This document shows, in pieces, positions 20,508 to 29,715 of a stretch of 33,560 bases of DNA. Each line of letters opens with the position of its first letter. The first letter of the stretch is position 1. Source of the stretch: an uncultured Bacilli bacterium (GTDB taxonomy: Bacteria; Bacillota_I; Bacilli_A; RF39; UBA660); NCBI GenBank assembly GCA_910577075.1, contig CAJTKV010000019.1, forward strand, positions 1-33,560, written 5' to 3'. Made by a program: the position numbers and the translations under genes. The notes beneath the pieces are model-generated. The model searched no databases. It had not been told where the DNA came from and saw only the letters and a list, made by a program, of their open reading frames with translations.

Positions 20508-22286
20508 TTATTCTCCTGGATCAATGTCTAAATCTTGACCTGTATCATCGACATATTCATCGGCAATATATATAGTTAAAGATGAATTTTTAACGACAGG
20601 TGTTCCAGCCTTTTGACTTTGATCGTATATAGTTCCAACTTTATATTCATCAGTTTCTTGATAGATTGGCAACAATTCAACGCCGTATTTTTCACACCAT
20701 GCCTCTATTTCTTTCAAAGTATACTTACCCTTAGTGAAATCTGGATAAACAGTCGTCATATCTGGAACATAAAGGATAATCTGCTGTCCCTCTGTTAGAC
20801 GTGCACCTGCCTCTGGTTCTGATTTAACAATCGTGTTTGCTACGGCATCAACACCAGCCTCTTCCTTTTTAATTATAACAAGCAAGTTATACATTTTCTC
20901 TAAAACAGCTTTTACTTCATCGACATTCTTGCCCTTTAAATCCTCAACGATATATCCATTTTCTCCCGTTGATACATAAAGTGTTATTTCCGTACCCTTT
21001 TTAACTGTTCTTCCAATCGAAGGACTTGTTCTAACGACATTTCCACTGACAATATCACTTGATGCGATATCCTTTGTTTCACTAGCCACTGTTAAGCCCA
21101 TTTTTTCTAATTCTCTTTCAGCATCCACGACACTCATATTTATTATTGTATCTGGTATTTTGACCTCTTTAACTTCCGTAAATTTAGGAATCAAGAAGAC
21201 AAGCGTTGTAACAATTACTACTAATCCCACAAAAATAATCGATAAAATAAGCAATATCTTGTTTTCCTTCTTCTTCATTTCTTTTTCCTCTATTTTAGCT
21301 GATTTCTTTTCCTCTTTTTTCTTCTTTTCAGGAACAACTACTTCTTCTTTCGTCTCTTTAATTTCCTTTACCTCAACCTTCTTAGTTGGTTCCACAGGTC
21401 TTCTCTTATTTTCGCCCTCTTCTTCCGCATATTTAAAAGTATATCTTGGCTCTGTGGCACGGGCATCAGTTAGAGCCGTCTTTAAATCGTCATGCATTTC
21501 TTTAGCATCAGTATACCTATTTTTAACATTTTTTGCTGTAGCTCGCATGATAATATTTTCTATTGATTGAGGTATACTTGGAAGTTTTTCCCTAATACTT
21601 GGAAAGGGTTCTTTAATGTGTTTTAAGGCAATTTCAACAGCATTATCTCCTCTAAATGGAAGTGTTCCCGTTAGCAACTCATACATTAAAATTCCCATTG
21701 AGTATACATCACTTTGAATAGTTGCCCCTTTGCCACTAGCTTGTTCTGGTGGCAAATAGTGTACTGACCCCATTACTGAATTTGTCTGTGTTAACTGGGT
21801 AGAATTTAAAGCCATAGCAATACCAAAATCCGTGATTTTTATTAATCCATTTTCTAAAATCATGATATTCTGAGGCTTAATATCGCGGTGAATGATGTAA
21901 GAATCATGAGCGGCACTCATACCATCAGTTACTTGAAGCATAATATCTACAACTTCCGTTAGTGTTAGACTTCCGCGTCTTTTTAATAGTTGTTTTAAAT
22001 GCTTTCCCTCAATATATTCCATTACGATATAATAAGATCCGTTATCTTCCCCAACGTCATAAACTTCAACAATATTTGGATGTGATAAACTCGATGCAGA
22101 TAATGCTTCTCTTTGAAAGCGTCTGACAAACTTTTCATCAGTTGCCAAATCTCCACGCAAAACTTTGACAGCAACATCTCTATCTAAAATAGTATCGTAT
22201 GCAAGATACACATTAGCCATTCCGCCTTCGCCAATAGTTTTAATGATTTGATAACGGTCATTTATTTTTTGACCTTTCATTATCAT
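20508..22286 (-). CDS. prkC: PASTA-domain Ser/Thr protein kinase
   Basis: A 592-residue membrane kinase that senses muropeptides and cell-wall state. The kinase domain (about 10-268) has 'GEGGMANVYLAYD' (glycine loop), 'VAVKVL', 'YIIHRDIKPQNIMI', 'ITDFGIA' and 'GSVHYLPPEQA'. A Lys/Glu-rich juxtamembrane stretch (about 280-340) leads to one membrane segment (about 343-364), then three PASTA domains outside (about 370-436, 438-503, 505-575). PrkC-type kinases control growth and, in spore formers, germination in response to peptidoglycan fragments, which fits the ger operon nearby. The ATG at 22286 overlaps the phosphatase stop (ATGA). Confidence 0.96.
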   Translation of the reverse strand: MIMKGQKINDRYQIIKTIGEGGMANVYLAYDTILDRDVAVKVLRGDLATDEKFVRRFQREALSASSLSHPNIVEVYDVGEDNGSYYIVMEYIEGKHLKQLLKRRGSLTLTEVVDIMLQVTDGMSAAHDSYIIHRDIKPQNIMILENGLIKITDFGIAMALNSTQLTQTNSVMGSVHYLPPEQASGKGATIQSDVYSMGILMYELLTGTLPFRGDNAVEIALKHIKEPFPSIREKLPSIPQSIENIIMRATAKNVKNRYTDAKEMHDDLKTALTDARATEPRYTFKYAEEEGENKRRPVEPTKKVEVKEIKETKEEVVVPEKKKKEEKKSAKIEEKEMKKKENKILLILSIIFVGLVVIVTTLVFLIPKFTEVKEVKIPDTIINMSVVDAERELEKMGLTVASETKDIASSDIVSGNVVRTSPSIGRTVKKGTEITLYVSTGENGYIVEDLKGKNVDEVKAVLEKMYNLLVIIKKEEAGVDAVANTIVKSEPEAGARLTEGQQIILYVPDMTTVYPDFTKGKYTLKEIEAWCEKYGVELLPIYQETDEYKVGTIYDQSQKAGTPVVKNSSLTIYIADEYVDDTGQDLDIDPGE

Positions 22287-23044
22287 TCTTCGTCACCACT
22301 TTCCCTAACTACTTTATCCTTTACTAAGTAAGCTATTGAAATATTATCTTGTCCACCTCTAACGTTGCATTTTTTTATAAGCTTAATTAATTTATCTTCG
22401 ATTGATATTTCTTCTTCGTTTAACACTTTTTCAATTTGTTCTTTAGTTAACATATTTGTTAAACCATCACTGCATAACATAATGGCATCGACATCTGTTT
22501 CAACTTCAAAAATATCAAGTTCACATTGATCTGCTGCTCCTAAAGCCTTCATTAAGACATTCTTTTTAGGATGATTAATTGCTTCACTTTCCGATAAATC
22601 TCCTGTTTCAACCAAGAAGTTAACTAAAGTATGATCTTTAGTTATCTTTTGTAATTTGCCATTTTTAAAGACGAAACCACTAGAATCTCCAATATTGACA
22701 AACATTAAAAATTCCTTCGTTAGTAAGGCCATTACACAAGTTGTTCCAAGTCCCATTGCCTCTGGATGCTCATCGCTATATTTAATGATACTTGAATTTA
22801 TCTCATTAATATTCTCTTTTAACCAACTAATGGCATCCTTCTTTGTTCCAATAGTCGATAAAGATTGGAAGCGTGAACCGATTTGTGTTACCACCATAGA
22901 TGATGCCACCTCACCTGCTCTGTGTCCTCCCATTCCATCGGCAACAATCATCAAATGTTCTGATGCCGCATTTTTAACAATAGTTACTGAATCTTCATTG
23001 TGACTTCTTACTCTTCCTGAATCTGTTATATAAAACGATTTCAT
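22283..23044 (-). CDS. prpC: PP2C-type Ser/Thr protein phosphatase
   Basis: A 253-residue metal-dependent phosphatase that reverses PrkC phosphorylation. Conserved motifs are 'DSGRVRSHNEDS' (about 8-19), 'IVADGMGGHRAGEVAS' (33-48), 'GDSSGFVF', 'DHTLVNFLVETGDLS', 'MLCSDGLTNML' and 'GGQDNISIAYL' near the end. All metal-binding Asp positions are present. ATG 23044 overlaps the rlmN stop (ATGA), with GAGGTGG upstream, and its own stop overlaps the prkC start. The kinase-phosphatase pair is the standard arrangement. Confidence 0.96.
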   Translation of the reverse strand: MKSFYITDSGRVRSHNEDSVTIVKNAASEHLMIVADGMGGHRAGEVASSMVVTQIGSRFQSLSTIGTKKDAISWLKENINEINSSIIKYSDEHPEAMGLGTTCVMALLTKEFLMFVNIGDSSGFVFKNGKLQKITKDHTLVNFLVETGDLSESEAINHPKKNVLMKALGAADQCELDIFEVETDVDAIMLCSDGLTNMLTKEQIEKVLNEEEISIEDKLIKLIKKCNVRGGQDNISIAYLVKDKVVRESGDEE

Positions 23045-24063
23045 TTTTCCACCTCACTAGCTCTTAACTGCCCACAAGCAGCATCTATTTTACCACCAAA
23101 TTCCTTGCGTACAGTTACATTAATTCCACATTTTTTTAATTTATCATAAAAAGCCATTATAGCTTCATTACTACTTTTTTTATATTTTATATGACTGGTC
23201 TCATTATAAGGTATCAAATTGACATAGACATTTAACCCCTCTATTAAGTTTGCCAACTCTAAAGCATTCCGAAGCGAATCGTTAACACCCTTTAACATGA
23301 CATATTCAATAGTTACTCTCCTATTAGTCTTAGCAATATATTCTCTGATAGCTATGATCAACTCTTCAATCTTATATGCTTTGTTAACTTGCATGATTCT
23401 ACTTCGCAAGTCATTATTAGGGGCATGTAAACTAATTGCCAAATTGGTCTGAATTTCTTCATTTGCATAATCATAAATACGGGGAATTATACCGCTTGTC
23501 GATACCGTTATGTGACGAGCACCAATGGCAATACCCAATGGATCATTGATAATGCGAATAAACTTCATAATATTATCGTAATTATCAAACGGCTCTCCTA
23601 TACCCATAATGACTACCGAACTAATACGTTCCTTAATATCCTCTTCAATCATGAGTATTTGCCTAACGATTTCTCCTGCCTCTAAGTCGCGAACCTTTTT
23701 TAATCTTCCGCTTTCGCAAAAAGAGCATCCCATATTACAGCCAACTTGACTTGATACACAGATGGAATTTCCATAATCATGTCGCATCAATACAGCCTCA
23801 ATTAGATTACCATCTTCAAGTTCAAATAGATACTTATTGGTTAATTTACTTGTCTGTTTGCGTTTCATGATTAGCATATCTATACTAAAATTTGCAATTA
23901 ATTTATCAGCTAAGCTTTTACTGATATTGCTCATCTCTTTAAAAGCATAAACGCGCTTTTTATAAAGCCAATCAAAAATCTGTTTAGCCTTAAACGGTTT
24001 TTCATTAATTGAGATGAAATATTCAACTAAATCACTTAATAATAAATTAAATATGCTCTCCAT
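23041..24063 (-). CDS. rlmN: 23S rRNA A2503 / tRNA A37 C2-methyltransferase
   Basis: A 340-residue radical SAM enzyme that methylates C2 of A2503 in 23S rRNA and A37 of some tRNAs. It shows 'QIFDWLYKKRVYAFKEMSNISKSLADKL' in the N-terminal accessory part, the cluster-binding CxxxCxxC in 'GCNMGCSFCESG' (about 107-118), 'VVIMGIGEPFDNYDN', 'ISLHAPNNDLR', 'RVTIEYVMLKGVND', and a late Cys in 'IDAACGQLRAS' that serves as methyl-carrying cysteine. ATG 24063 follows GGTGG. It opens the operon; its promoter is just upstream. Confidence 0.95.
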   Translation of the reverse strand: MESIFNLLLSDLVEYFISINEKPFKAKQIFDWLYKKRVYAFKEMSNISKSLADKLIANFSIDMLIMKRKQTSKLTNKYLFELEDGNLIEAVLMRHDYGNSICVSSQVGCNMGCSFCESGRLKKVRDLEAGEIVRQILMIEEDIKERISSVVIMGIGEPFDNYDNIMKFIRIINDPLGIAIGARHITVSTSGIIPRIYDYANEEIQTNLAISLHAPNNDLRSRIMQVNKAYKIEELIIAIREYIAKTNRRVTIEYVMLKGVNDSLRNALELANLIEGLNVYVNLIPYNETSHIKYKKSSNEAIMAFYDKLKKCGINVTVRKEFGGKIDAACGQLRASEVEK

Positions 24064-24080
24064 ATTTCCACCCTAACATC

Positions 24081-24089
24081 ATTATAACA
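24081..24089 (-). promoter_or_regulatory. Extended -10 promoter of the rlmN operon
   Basis: On the minus strand TGTTATAAT (24081-24089), an extended -10 without a clear -35, about 15 bases before the rlmN ribosome site. Confidence 0.5.
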
Positions 24090-24120
24090 AAGTTCATAAA
24101 AAAAACATAGTATTTCCAAG

Positions 24121-24154
24121 AAAAAAAGCACTAAGAATTACTTTTCTAGTACTT
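24121..24154 (-). terminator. Terminator of the AI-2E exporter gene
   Basis: On the minus strand AAGTACTAGAA (24144-24154) pairs, with one G-U and one bulge, to TTCTTAGTGCTT (24126-24137), followed by a run of T (24121-24127). The stop codon of the exporter lies in the loop. Confidence 0.65.
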
Positions 24155-25355
24155 TTTTAGCTTTTATTACTTTCGGTTCTAATCCCTCAATCATCATATA
24201 ATATTCCGTTTCCTCTGGCAAATTCTTCTTTTTCAACAGTTTTTTAATCAATTCTGTTACTAATTCATAGATAATTGTAAAGCATGGAACACCAATCAAC
24301 AGACCAATTACACCAAATAATCCACCAAATAGAGTAATGGCAAATAAAACCCAGAAACTTGGCAATCCCGTGGCTTGTTTTTGAATATGTGGCGTTATTA
24401 AATTGCCATCAATTTGCTGTAAAACTATTATAAATAAGACAAAAGTTATTGCTTTAACAGGACTTACTAAACATATCAATAGTGCCGATGGAACAGTTCC
24501 AATATAAGGTCCAAAATAAGGAATTAAATCAGTTAAACCAATAATAACCGCAATTAACAATGCATAGGGAAATTTAAATATTACTAAAAACAAGAAAGTA
24601 ACACAGGCAACTATCGATGAATCACATATTTTCCCAATCATAAAATTGACAAATATTTTATTAATGTGTTTAACTTCATCGATAAAAGAATTTACTTTAT
24701 CTACATCAAAAATAGAATAAAGCGTCTTGCGCATTCCTGCTGCAAAATTCGAAGTATTAGCTAAAATATAAACGGCAAATACCAAACCTATGGCTAAATT
24801 AAAGACAAAACTAAATATGCCAAATACTCCACTACTCAATTTGCCAATTGCGGAATCCGCCATAGGAGCAGCGACATTATTTAAAGCATTAATAATATAA
24901 TTAGCTATAGTATCGTAATTTTCGACAATCGATGATTCATTAGTTGGATTATTTAGCCAATTAATAATCACATTCTCCAAATCTTTAAAATATGATGGCG
25001 CATTGATTATAAGAGACTGAATACTCTCTAATAACTGAGGTATTACAACACTTATTAAGCCCGCCAAAACTCCAAGAATAATAACTATTGTAAAAAAGAT
25101 ACTGAGATTTCTTCTCACATTCTTATTTTCTACCTTTGTTAATACCTTCTTATCGAAGAGATTGACAATCGGATGCATGATATAAGCCAAAACTAATCCA
25201 AAAATCAACGGCATTAATATATTCATTAATGCCCCTAGACATTTAACAACTATTGGTATACTTCCAATGCAAAAATAGAAAATGATACAAGCTGCAATTA
25301 CACAAAAAGCGGTAGCGCCAATCTGAACAAATCTATTTTCTAATAATTTTTTCAT
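24138..25355 (-). CDS. AI-2E family transporter (YdbI/YtvI-like)
   Basis: A 405-residue polytopic membrane protein. Its C-terminal half has the family pattern 'LLIAVIIGLTDLIPYFGPYIGTVPSALLICL' and 'QQIDGNLITPHIQKQATGLPSFWVLFAITLFGGLFGVIGLLIGVPC' with about eight membrane segments in all. Members include the putative autoinducer-2 exporter TqsA and, in Bacillota, Na+-linked or sporulation-related homologs such as YtvI; the substrate cannot be read from sequence. ATG 25355 follows GGTGATAAT. It is divergent from the ger operon; the two genes start in mirror-image sequence (see repeat 25353-25444). Confidence 0.85.
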   Translation of the reverse strand: MKKLLENRFVQIGATAFCVIAACIIFYFCIGSIPIVVKCLGALMNILMPLIFGLVLAYIMHPIVNLFDKKVLTKVENKNVRRNLSIFFTIVIILGVLAGLISVVIPQLLESIQSLIINAPSYFKDLENVIINWLNNPTNESSIVENYDTIANYIINALNNVAAPMADSAIGKLSSGVFGIFSFVFNLAIGLVFAVYILANTSNFAAGMRKTLYSIFDVDKVNSFIDEVKHINKIFVNFMIGKICDSSIVACVTFLFLVIFKFPYALLIAVIIGLTDLIPYFGPYIGTVPSALLICLVSPVKAITFVLFIIVLQQIDGNLITPHIQKQATGLPSFWVLFAITLFGGLFGVIGLLIGVPCFTIIYELVTELIKKLLKKKNLPEETEYYMMIEGLEPKVIKAKKVLEK

Positions 25356-25444
25356 ATTATCACCTAAAATAATTATAAGAAAATTATTGTCAAAAGTAAA
25401 TAAATACCGCGCTTTTTGAACATAATATTATTGGTGATAATATG
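25353..25444. repeat. Mirror-image start regions of the AI-2E and gerKA genes
   Basis: CATATTATCACC (25353-25364) and GGTGATAATATG (25433-25444) form a perfect 12-bp inverted repeat. Each arm holds the ribosome site (GGTG) and start codon of one of the two divergent genes. It may be chance conservation of a preferred start context or a shared control site. Confidence 0.6.
25398..25427 (+). promoter_or_regulatory. Candidate sigma-G (forespore) promoter of gerKA
   Basis: AAATA (25398-25402), 18 bases, CATAATA (25421-25427). The sigma-G consensus is GMATR-N18-CATNMTA; the -10 matches fully and the -35 has one mismatch. ger operons are transcribed by sigma-G in the forespore. The predicted start (about 25434) leaves only a very short 5' leader, which weakens the call. 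Confidence 0.4.
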
Positions 25445-26821
25445 TCAATCTTAGAAAACATAAAAAAAGATTATCAAAAAGTGTCAGATTTAGTCATAAA
25501 AGACATCAAAAGCATTCACGTTATTTATTTAGAAACATTAGTAAGTCAAGATAAGATAAATGAATACATATTAAAATTTACAAATGTCTACCGTATCCCC
25601 AAAGATATAAAAAAACTGATTCCCAGCCCCAATATAAAAAATATTTCATCTTATGATGAATTAAAATTATTTTTAGAAACCGGTTTTACAATTATTATCA
25701 ACAAAGAACAAATAATAGCCATCGAAACTAAGGGAGAATTGACAAGATCCATTGAAACTCCTAGTACTGAACCGACTTTATATGGCGCTAAAGACTCCTT
25801 AAACGAAAATTTTCAAACTAATTTAGGTTTAATAAAGAGAAGAATAAAATCTGAGCATTTAAAAGATGAAACCTTTAATATAGGAAGATTTTCTAAGACA
25901 ATGGTCAATATTCTATATATCGACAATATTGTCGAGAAAGACTTAGTTCTAAAGGTAAGACAAAAACTCAATAATATTGTTATTGATGGCATTAATGATA
26001 TTGGCGAATTAAAACAATTTTTACATAAGGATGATGAAAATGTCTTTGCTGCATTTCGCATTACAGAAAGACCTGACGTCATTAGCAAATCTCTTCTTAT
26101 TGGCAAAATAATTATTCTAATGGATACTTCTCCTTATGCCTTAATTATTCCCACCTTTTTAGCTGATTTTATAAATCCCATAAGTGATGATTATACCAAA
26201 AGTATTAATGTCAATTTTTTGAAAATCTTGCGTTTTTTCTGTTTCTTTTTATCTTTGATTACTCCTGCCATATATATTTCCATAATGACTTTTAATCAAG
26301 AAACTATTCCCACAAATTTACTTTTAAATTTTCAAAATCAACGAACGGGAGTTCCCTTTCCCTCCATAGTCGAATGTATCATTACTCTAATAACATGCGA
26401 AATTTTAAGAGAGAGTGACATCCGCTTTCCATCCAAATATGGATCCGCTATTTCTATTCTTGGAGGATTGGTCTTAGGGGAAGCTGCAGTAAGTGCGGGA
26501 ATTGTTTCTCCCATAATGATTATCGTTGTTGCTCTAACATTTATCTCCAGTATGATATTTACTGATTTAGAGATTATGAACGCAATAAGAATGTGGCGCT
26601 TTCTATTTTTACTTGCCGCTTGCTTCTACGGACTTTATGGAGTTGGATTGACATTTATATTCTTTTTAACTAATTTAGCTAGTTATGAAACCTTTGGCAA
26701 ACCTTATTTGTTCCCAATTGCGCCACTTGATAAATCCTACATCAAAGAAACACTTATAAAAATGCGCAACAAAAAGCGAAGTAAAATGTTGAGTAAAAAC
26801 ACCTATAAGGGGGAAGCATGA
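25442..26821 (+). CDS. gerKA: Germinant receptor A subunit
   Basis: A 459-residue GerA-family protein of the inner spore membrane that forms germinant receptors with B and C subunits. The N-terminal soluble part includes 'IGRFSKTMVNILYIDNIV' and 'FAAFRITERPDVISKSLLIGKIIILMD'; the C-terminal membrane part has 'VPFPSIVECIITLITCEILRESDIRFPSKYG' and 'GGLVLGEAAVSAGIVSPIMIIVVA', both classical family motifs, with about five membrane segments. The A-C-B gene order is that of gerK operons, hence the symbol, but the paralog and germinant cannot be told. GGTGATAAT supplies the ribosome site. Its end overlaps gerKC by 4 bases. Confidence 0.92.
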   Translation: MSILENIKKDYQKVSDLVIKDIKSIHVIYLETLVSQDKINEYILKFTNVYRIPKDIKKLIPSPNIKNISSYDELKLFLETGFTIIINKEQIIAIETKGELTRSIETPSTEPTLYGAKDSLNENFQTNLGLIKRRIKSEHLKDETFNIGRFSKTMVNILYIDNIVEKDLVLKVRQKLNNIVIDGINDIGELKQFLHKDDENVFAAFRITERPDVISKSLLIGKIIILMDTSPYALIIPTFLADFINPISDDYTKSINVNFLKILRFFCFFLSLITPAIYISIMTFNQETIPTNLLLNFQNQRTGVPFPSIVECIITLITCEILRESDIRFPSKYGSAISILGGLVLGEAAVSAGIVSPIMIIVVALTFISSMIFTDLEIMNAIRMWRFLFLLAACFYGLYGVGLTFIFFLTNLASYETFGKPYLFPIAPLDKSYIKETLIKMRNKKRSKMLSKNTYKGEA

Positions 26822-27792
26822 AAAAAATTATTATATTGTTTATAACTATCACTCTATTAACTGGATGCTATAATTACCACGAATTAGAGACTTTAGGAAT
26901 TACCTCATCAATTCTCTTTGACTATATCGACGGAAAATATAATTTAACTATTGAAGTAATTGAAGAAGAAAAGCCTCAACTGTTTAAAGGTGAAGGATCA
27001 ACTATCTCAGAAGCTTTAGATACTGCTTTGCGAAGTTCTGGTAAGTTACTTTCCTACTACCATCTAAATACTGTACTTGTTACAGAAAATGTTAATATAC
27101 AAGAAATACTTATATATTTGATGAGAAACCCTCAAGTTAATAATACATTTTATATTGTCTTAGCAAAAGAAAAAGACATTTTCGATGAAAAGGAAGATAC
27201 CGGAAAAAAGCTCAATGATATTTTAAAGAGAAATAAATCAAGTACATTTTTCGAACTTTCTAAAACTCTCGTTGATGATAAACTCGATTTGGTTTTGCCA
27301 ATTATCGAAAGTGATCTAAGTGTTAAAAGCATGATGCCCTTTAGCAATTTTAAAACTACAAAAGAAATGGGAATTGATGATATTGAAATTTATCGCATTT
27401 TAAACAACATAGGAGAATCCTACTTCAAAGGAAAATGTCCAGAAAATGAGAACTTTTTTGAAATAAATACCAACAATGTTGAAACAAAGATTAGAATCAA
27501 AGATAAAATCGAAATAGATGTCGATATTGAAGCTAGTATAGCCGAATTTAACTGCAGCATCGATACTACTGAAGTAAAAAATATTGAAAAACTCCAAGAA
27601 ATTATTAACAAAAATATTCAAAATTCCAGTCAAACCTTTATTCAAGAATTACAAAATTATAAAGCCGATATTATGGGATTTAATCGTCTTATATACAACA
27701 AAAGACACAATCTTAATAAAAAATGGACAGATTATGAATACGTCATAAATGTTGAAACACACATTAATAAGAAAGGACTTATTTTAAAATGA
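26818..27792 (+). CDS. gerKC: Germinant receptor C subunit, lipoprotein
   Basis: A 324-residue Ger(x)C family protein. The signal peptide ends in the lipobox 'LLTGC' (Cys17), so it is anchored by lipid on the outer face of the inner spore membrane. The family start 'GCYNYHELETLGI' resembles the usual GCWD.xEi..l.iv, and later 'LRSSGKLLSYYHLNTVLVTENV' fits the first domain. The C-terminal half (about 200-324) matches the receptor C-terminal domain by length. AAGGGGG lies before the ATG, and both ends overlap neighbours by 4 bases (ATGA), so the three subunits are translated together. Confidence 0.9.
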   Translation: MKKIIILFITITLLTGCYNYHELETLGITSSILFDYIDGKYNLTIEVIEEEKPQLFKGEGSTISEALDTALRSSGKLLSYYHLNTVLVTENVNIQEILIYLMRNPQVNNTFYIVLAKEKDIFDEKEDTGKKLNDILKRNKSSTFFELSKTLVDDKLDLVLPIIESDLSVKSMMPFSNFKTTKEMGIDDIEIYRILNNIGESYFKGKCPENENFFEINTNNVETKIRIKDKIEIDVDIEASIAEFNCSIDTTEVKNIEKLQEIINKNIQNSSQTFIQELQNYKADIMGFNRLIYNKRHNLNKKWTDYEYVINVETHINKKGLILK

Positions 27793-28733
27793 AAAAAGAA
27801 TATAATATACTAAACTATTTTAATATGCGTTCCTTATTCTTGGGAGTTGGTCTTTCTAAAATTCTTATAGATGCCAAAGAATTATTTTGGCTTGCCTTAA
27901 TACTAGGAACTATTTTGGGAATTTTGATTTTAAAATTTATTCATTTAGATTTAAAAAATAAGGTAATAAATACTTTAATTGCATCAATTTTCTTTGCCAT
28001 TGGTCTGACTTTCTTATTGAATATGATTGCGACAATGTATTTAACTGAAACGCCAAAATTTTTCATAGGAATTCCCTTAATACTATTAATTATCTATATA
28101 TTGTCAAAAAAGGAAATCGTCTTATTTCGCATATCAAGCATTCTAATTGTAATCAATGTTTTTCTCTTTATGGCAATGTTTCTATCCCTAATACATTCCG
28201 TTGATTTTATTAATTTTAGTTATACCAACACTCCCCTTAAAAATGTCCTATTCGCCTCTCTTGAATATGCTCTATTTTCCACAGTTCCAACGATGATTAC
28301 GAGACATAAAAAATTTTCTGATACGAGCTTAATAAAAACTTACATTGTATCTTCTATTACGATGGGGCTTTTATTCTTTTTAACTTATGGAATGCTAGGA
28401 CCATACTTGATTGAAACATATAGATATCCCGAGTATATTATCTTAAAAGAAGTTACCTTCTTTGAAACCTTAGCTAACCTAGAAAATTTCATATCATTTA
28501 TTTGGATCTTTGATGTTTTAATATTCTTAGTCAGTTGCGGAAATACGATAAAGAAAAGTATCAATAACGAGAAAATTACTTTTACTATCATTATTTTACT
28601 ACTATTTATCGTATCCTATTTAAATAAATTTTATGAATACATTATAACAACATATAAATATACCTTTTTTATATTATTAATATGTTCAAGTTTGCTATAC
28701 TTATTTAACAGAAAAACTCATCAAGATGATTGA
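27789..28733 (+). CDS. gerKB: Germinant receptor B subunit, permease-like
   Basis: A 314-residue protein with about ten hydrophobic segments and little else, of the endospore germination permease (APC superfamily) type. Its context after A and C subunits makes the call secure, although motif conservation is low; it is shorter than typical GerB proteins (about 365), mostly in loops and at the C-terminus. The B subunit is thought to bind the germinant. The gene starts inside the gerKC stop (ATGA) and ends in a bidirectional terminator. Confidence 0.85.
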   Translation: MKKEYNILNYFNMRSLFLGVGLSKILIDAKELFWLALILGTILGILILKFIHLDLKNKVINTLIASIFFAIGLTFLLNMIATMYLTETPKFFIGIPLILLIIYILSKKEIVLFRISSILIVINVFLFMAMFLSLIHSVDFINFSYTNTPLKNVLFASLEYALFSTVPTMITRHKKFSDTSLIKTYIVSSITMGLLFFLTYGMLGPYLIETYRYPEYIILKEVTFFETLANLENFISFIWIFDVLIFLVSCGNTIKKSINNEKITFTIIILLLFIVSYLNKFYEYIITTYKYTFFILLICSSLLYLFNRKTHQDD

Positions 28734-28746
28734 TGAGTTATTTTTC
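28715..28746. terminator. Bidirectional terminator after gerKB
   Basis: AACTCATCAA (28715-28724) and TTGATGAGTT (28730-28739) form a perfect 10-bp stem with a 5-base loop. ATTTTTCTTTT follows on the plus strand and TTTTCTG on the minus, serving both converging genes whose stop codons overlap it. Confidence 0.85.
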
Positions 28747-29088
28747 TTTTATTAAATTGAATATGATATATGTCAAATGAGGAGCAAGAAGAAACTTAGT
28801 AAAATACATCATATTATAATTTTCACCATTGTTATTCTGATAAAAAATACTAAATAGTAAAATACTTCCAGCAAACAGAATATATATAGAAGTTATAACT
28901 ATATCCAATGTACTAACATCTCTCTTGTTTTTAAAATAGATAAATAAAGATGCAATATAAAAAAGTAAAAAACCTATGACAATAATAATTGAAACATCAC
29001 TATACTTGTAAAAAATTTCATAATTGATAATGGTTAAAAAGCCACATAAAACGTTTAATATATAAAATATTGGCATTATTCTTTTCAT
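28738..29088 (-). CDS. Small four-helix membrane protein
   Basis: A 116-residue protein consisting of four hydrophobic segments (about 5-23, 31-52, 63-82, 92-112) joined by short polar loops. No family is recognised. Its ATG overlaps the stop of the preceding gene (ATGA), so the two are co-translated and may act together. It converges on gerKB. The function is unknown. Confidence 0.6.
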   Translation of the reverse strand: MKRIMPIFYILNVLCGFLTIINYEIFYKYSDVSIIIVIGFLLFYIASLFIYFKNKRDVSTLDIVITSIYILFAGSILLFSIFYQNNNGENYNMMYFTKFLLAPHLTYIIFNLIKEK

Positions 29089-29630
29089 TTCTTCTTCACC
29101 ACTTTTATAAGATCATTGATAATTTGCAATTCCAAAGCTTTAGTTGTATAAGTTCCTATTTCATCAGTACTTTTGTATAACTCTCTCCTCGAATCTCTAT
29201 CTTTAATTACAAATTCATGACTCAATAGATAGCGTTTTTTTATCTCGTTTGGATAATTAGATGCCGATAATACCAAAACATATATTTCATCTAAATTACC
29301 ATCTAAAGCACAAGATGTAACGACATCTTCATAAAAGTTTATAAATGGTTTATCATCCTTGTAATAGGCATTATAGTATTCTTCAATTGTAATATTTTTC
29401 GTGAAATGTGTTTCATTAATGCGAGTCAACATAGCATCTAAACTGCTCTTGCATTTTTCATCCTTTATAGATGAGATATCCTCTCTTATAATAGTTGCCC
29501 TTTTCGTATAAAAGGACAAATCTTTAACAAAAATTTCCTCTTTCTTGTTACTTGAGATGGAAATTACACCCAAAACAGTTAATGCCATTATCGTAATTAA
29601 AGATCCTAATAAAGTCCATTTTTTTTTCAT
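29085..29630 (-). CDS. Hypothetical secreted/anchored protein
   Basis: A 181-residue protein with a lysine-rich start and one N-terminal hydrophobic segment (about 7-25, no lipobox), so probably anchored outside the membrane. The outer part is helical and charged, with two cysteines (C60 and C107) that may pair. No family is recognised. A promoter lies at 29680-29707. It overlaps the small membrane protein gene by 4 bases. Confidence 0.6.
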   Translation of the reverse strand: MKKKWTLLGSLITIMALTVLGVISISSNKKEEIFVKDLSFYTKRATIIREDISSIKDEKCKSSLDAMLTRINETHFTKNITIEEYYNAYYKDDKPFINFYEDVVTSCALDGNLDEIYVLVLSASNYPNEIKKRYLLSHEFVIKDRDSRRELYKSTDEIGTYTTKALELQIINDLIKVVKKK

Positions 29631-29679
29631 AATACTTATGCTACTTTCTACTTAACTAATAAATATTCATCATAAATAA

Positions 29680-29707
29680 ATTATATCATGCTATCCTTAT
29701 TTGGCAA
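29680..29707 (-). promoter_or_regulatory. Sigma-A promoter of the secreted/small membrane protein pair
   Basis: On the minus strand TTGCCA (29702-29707), 16 bases, TATAAT (29680-29685). Confidence 0.6.
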
Positions 29708-29715
29708 TGTTTTTT

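Noticed and set aside
21160..21570. 136-codon open frame on the plus strand
   Set aside because: It is antisense to prkC; the Ser/Phe-rich composition comes from the Lys/Glu-rich linker of the kinase, and it has no ribosome site.
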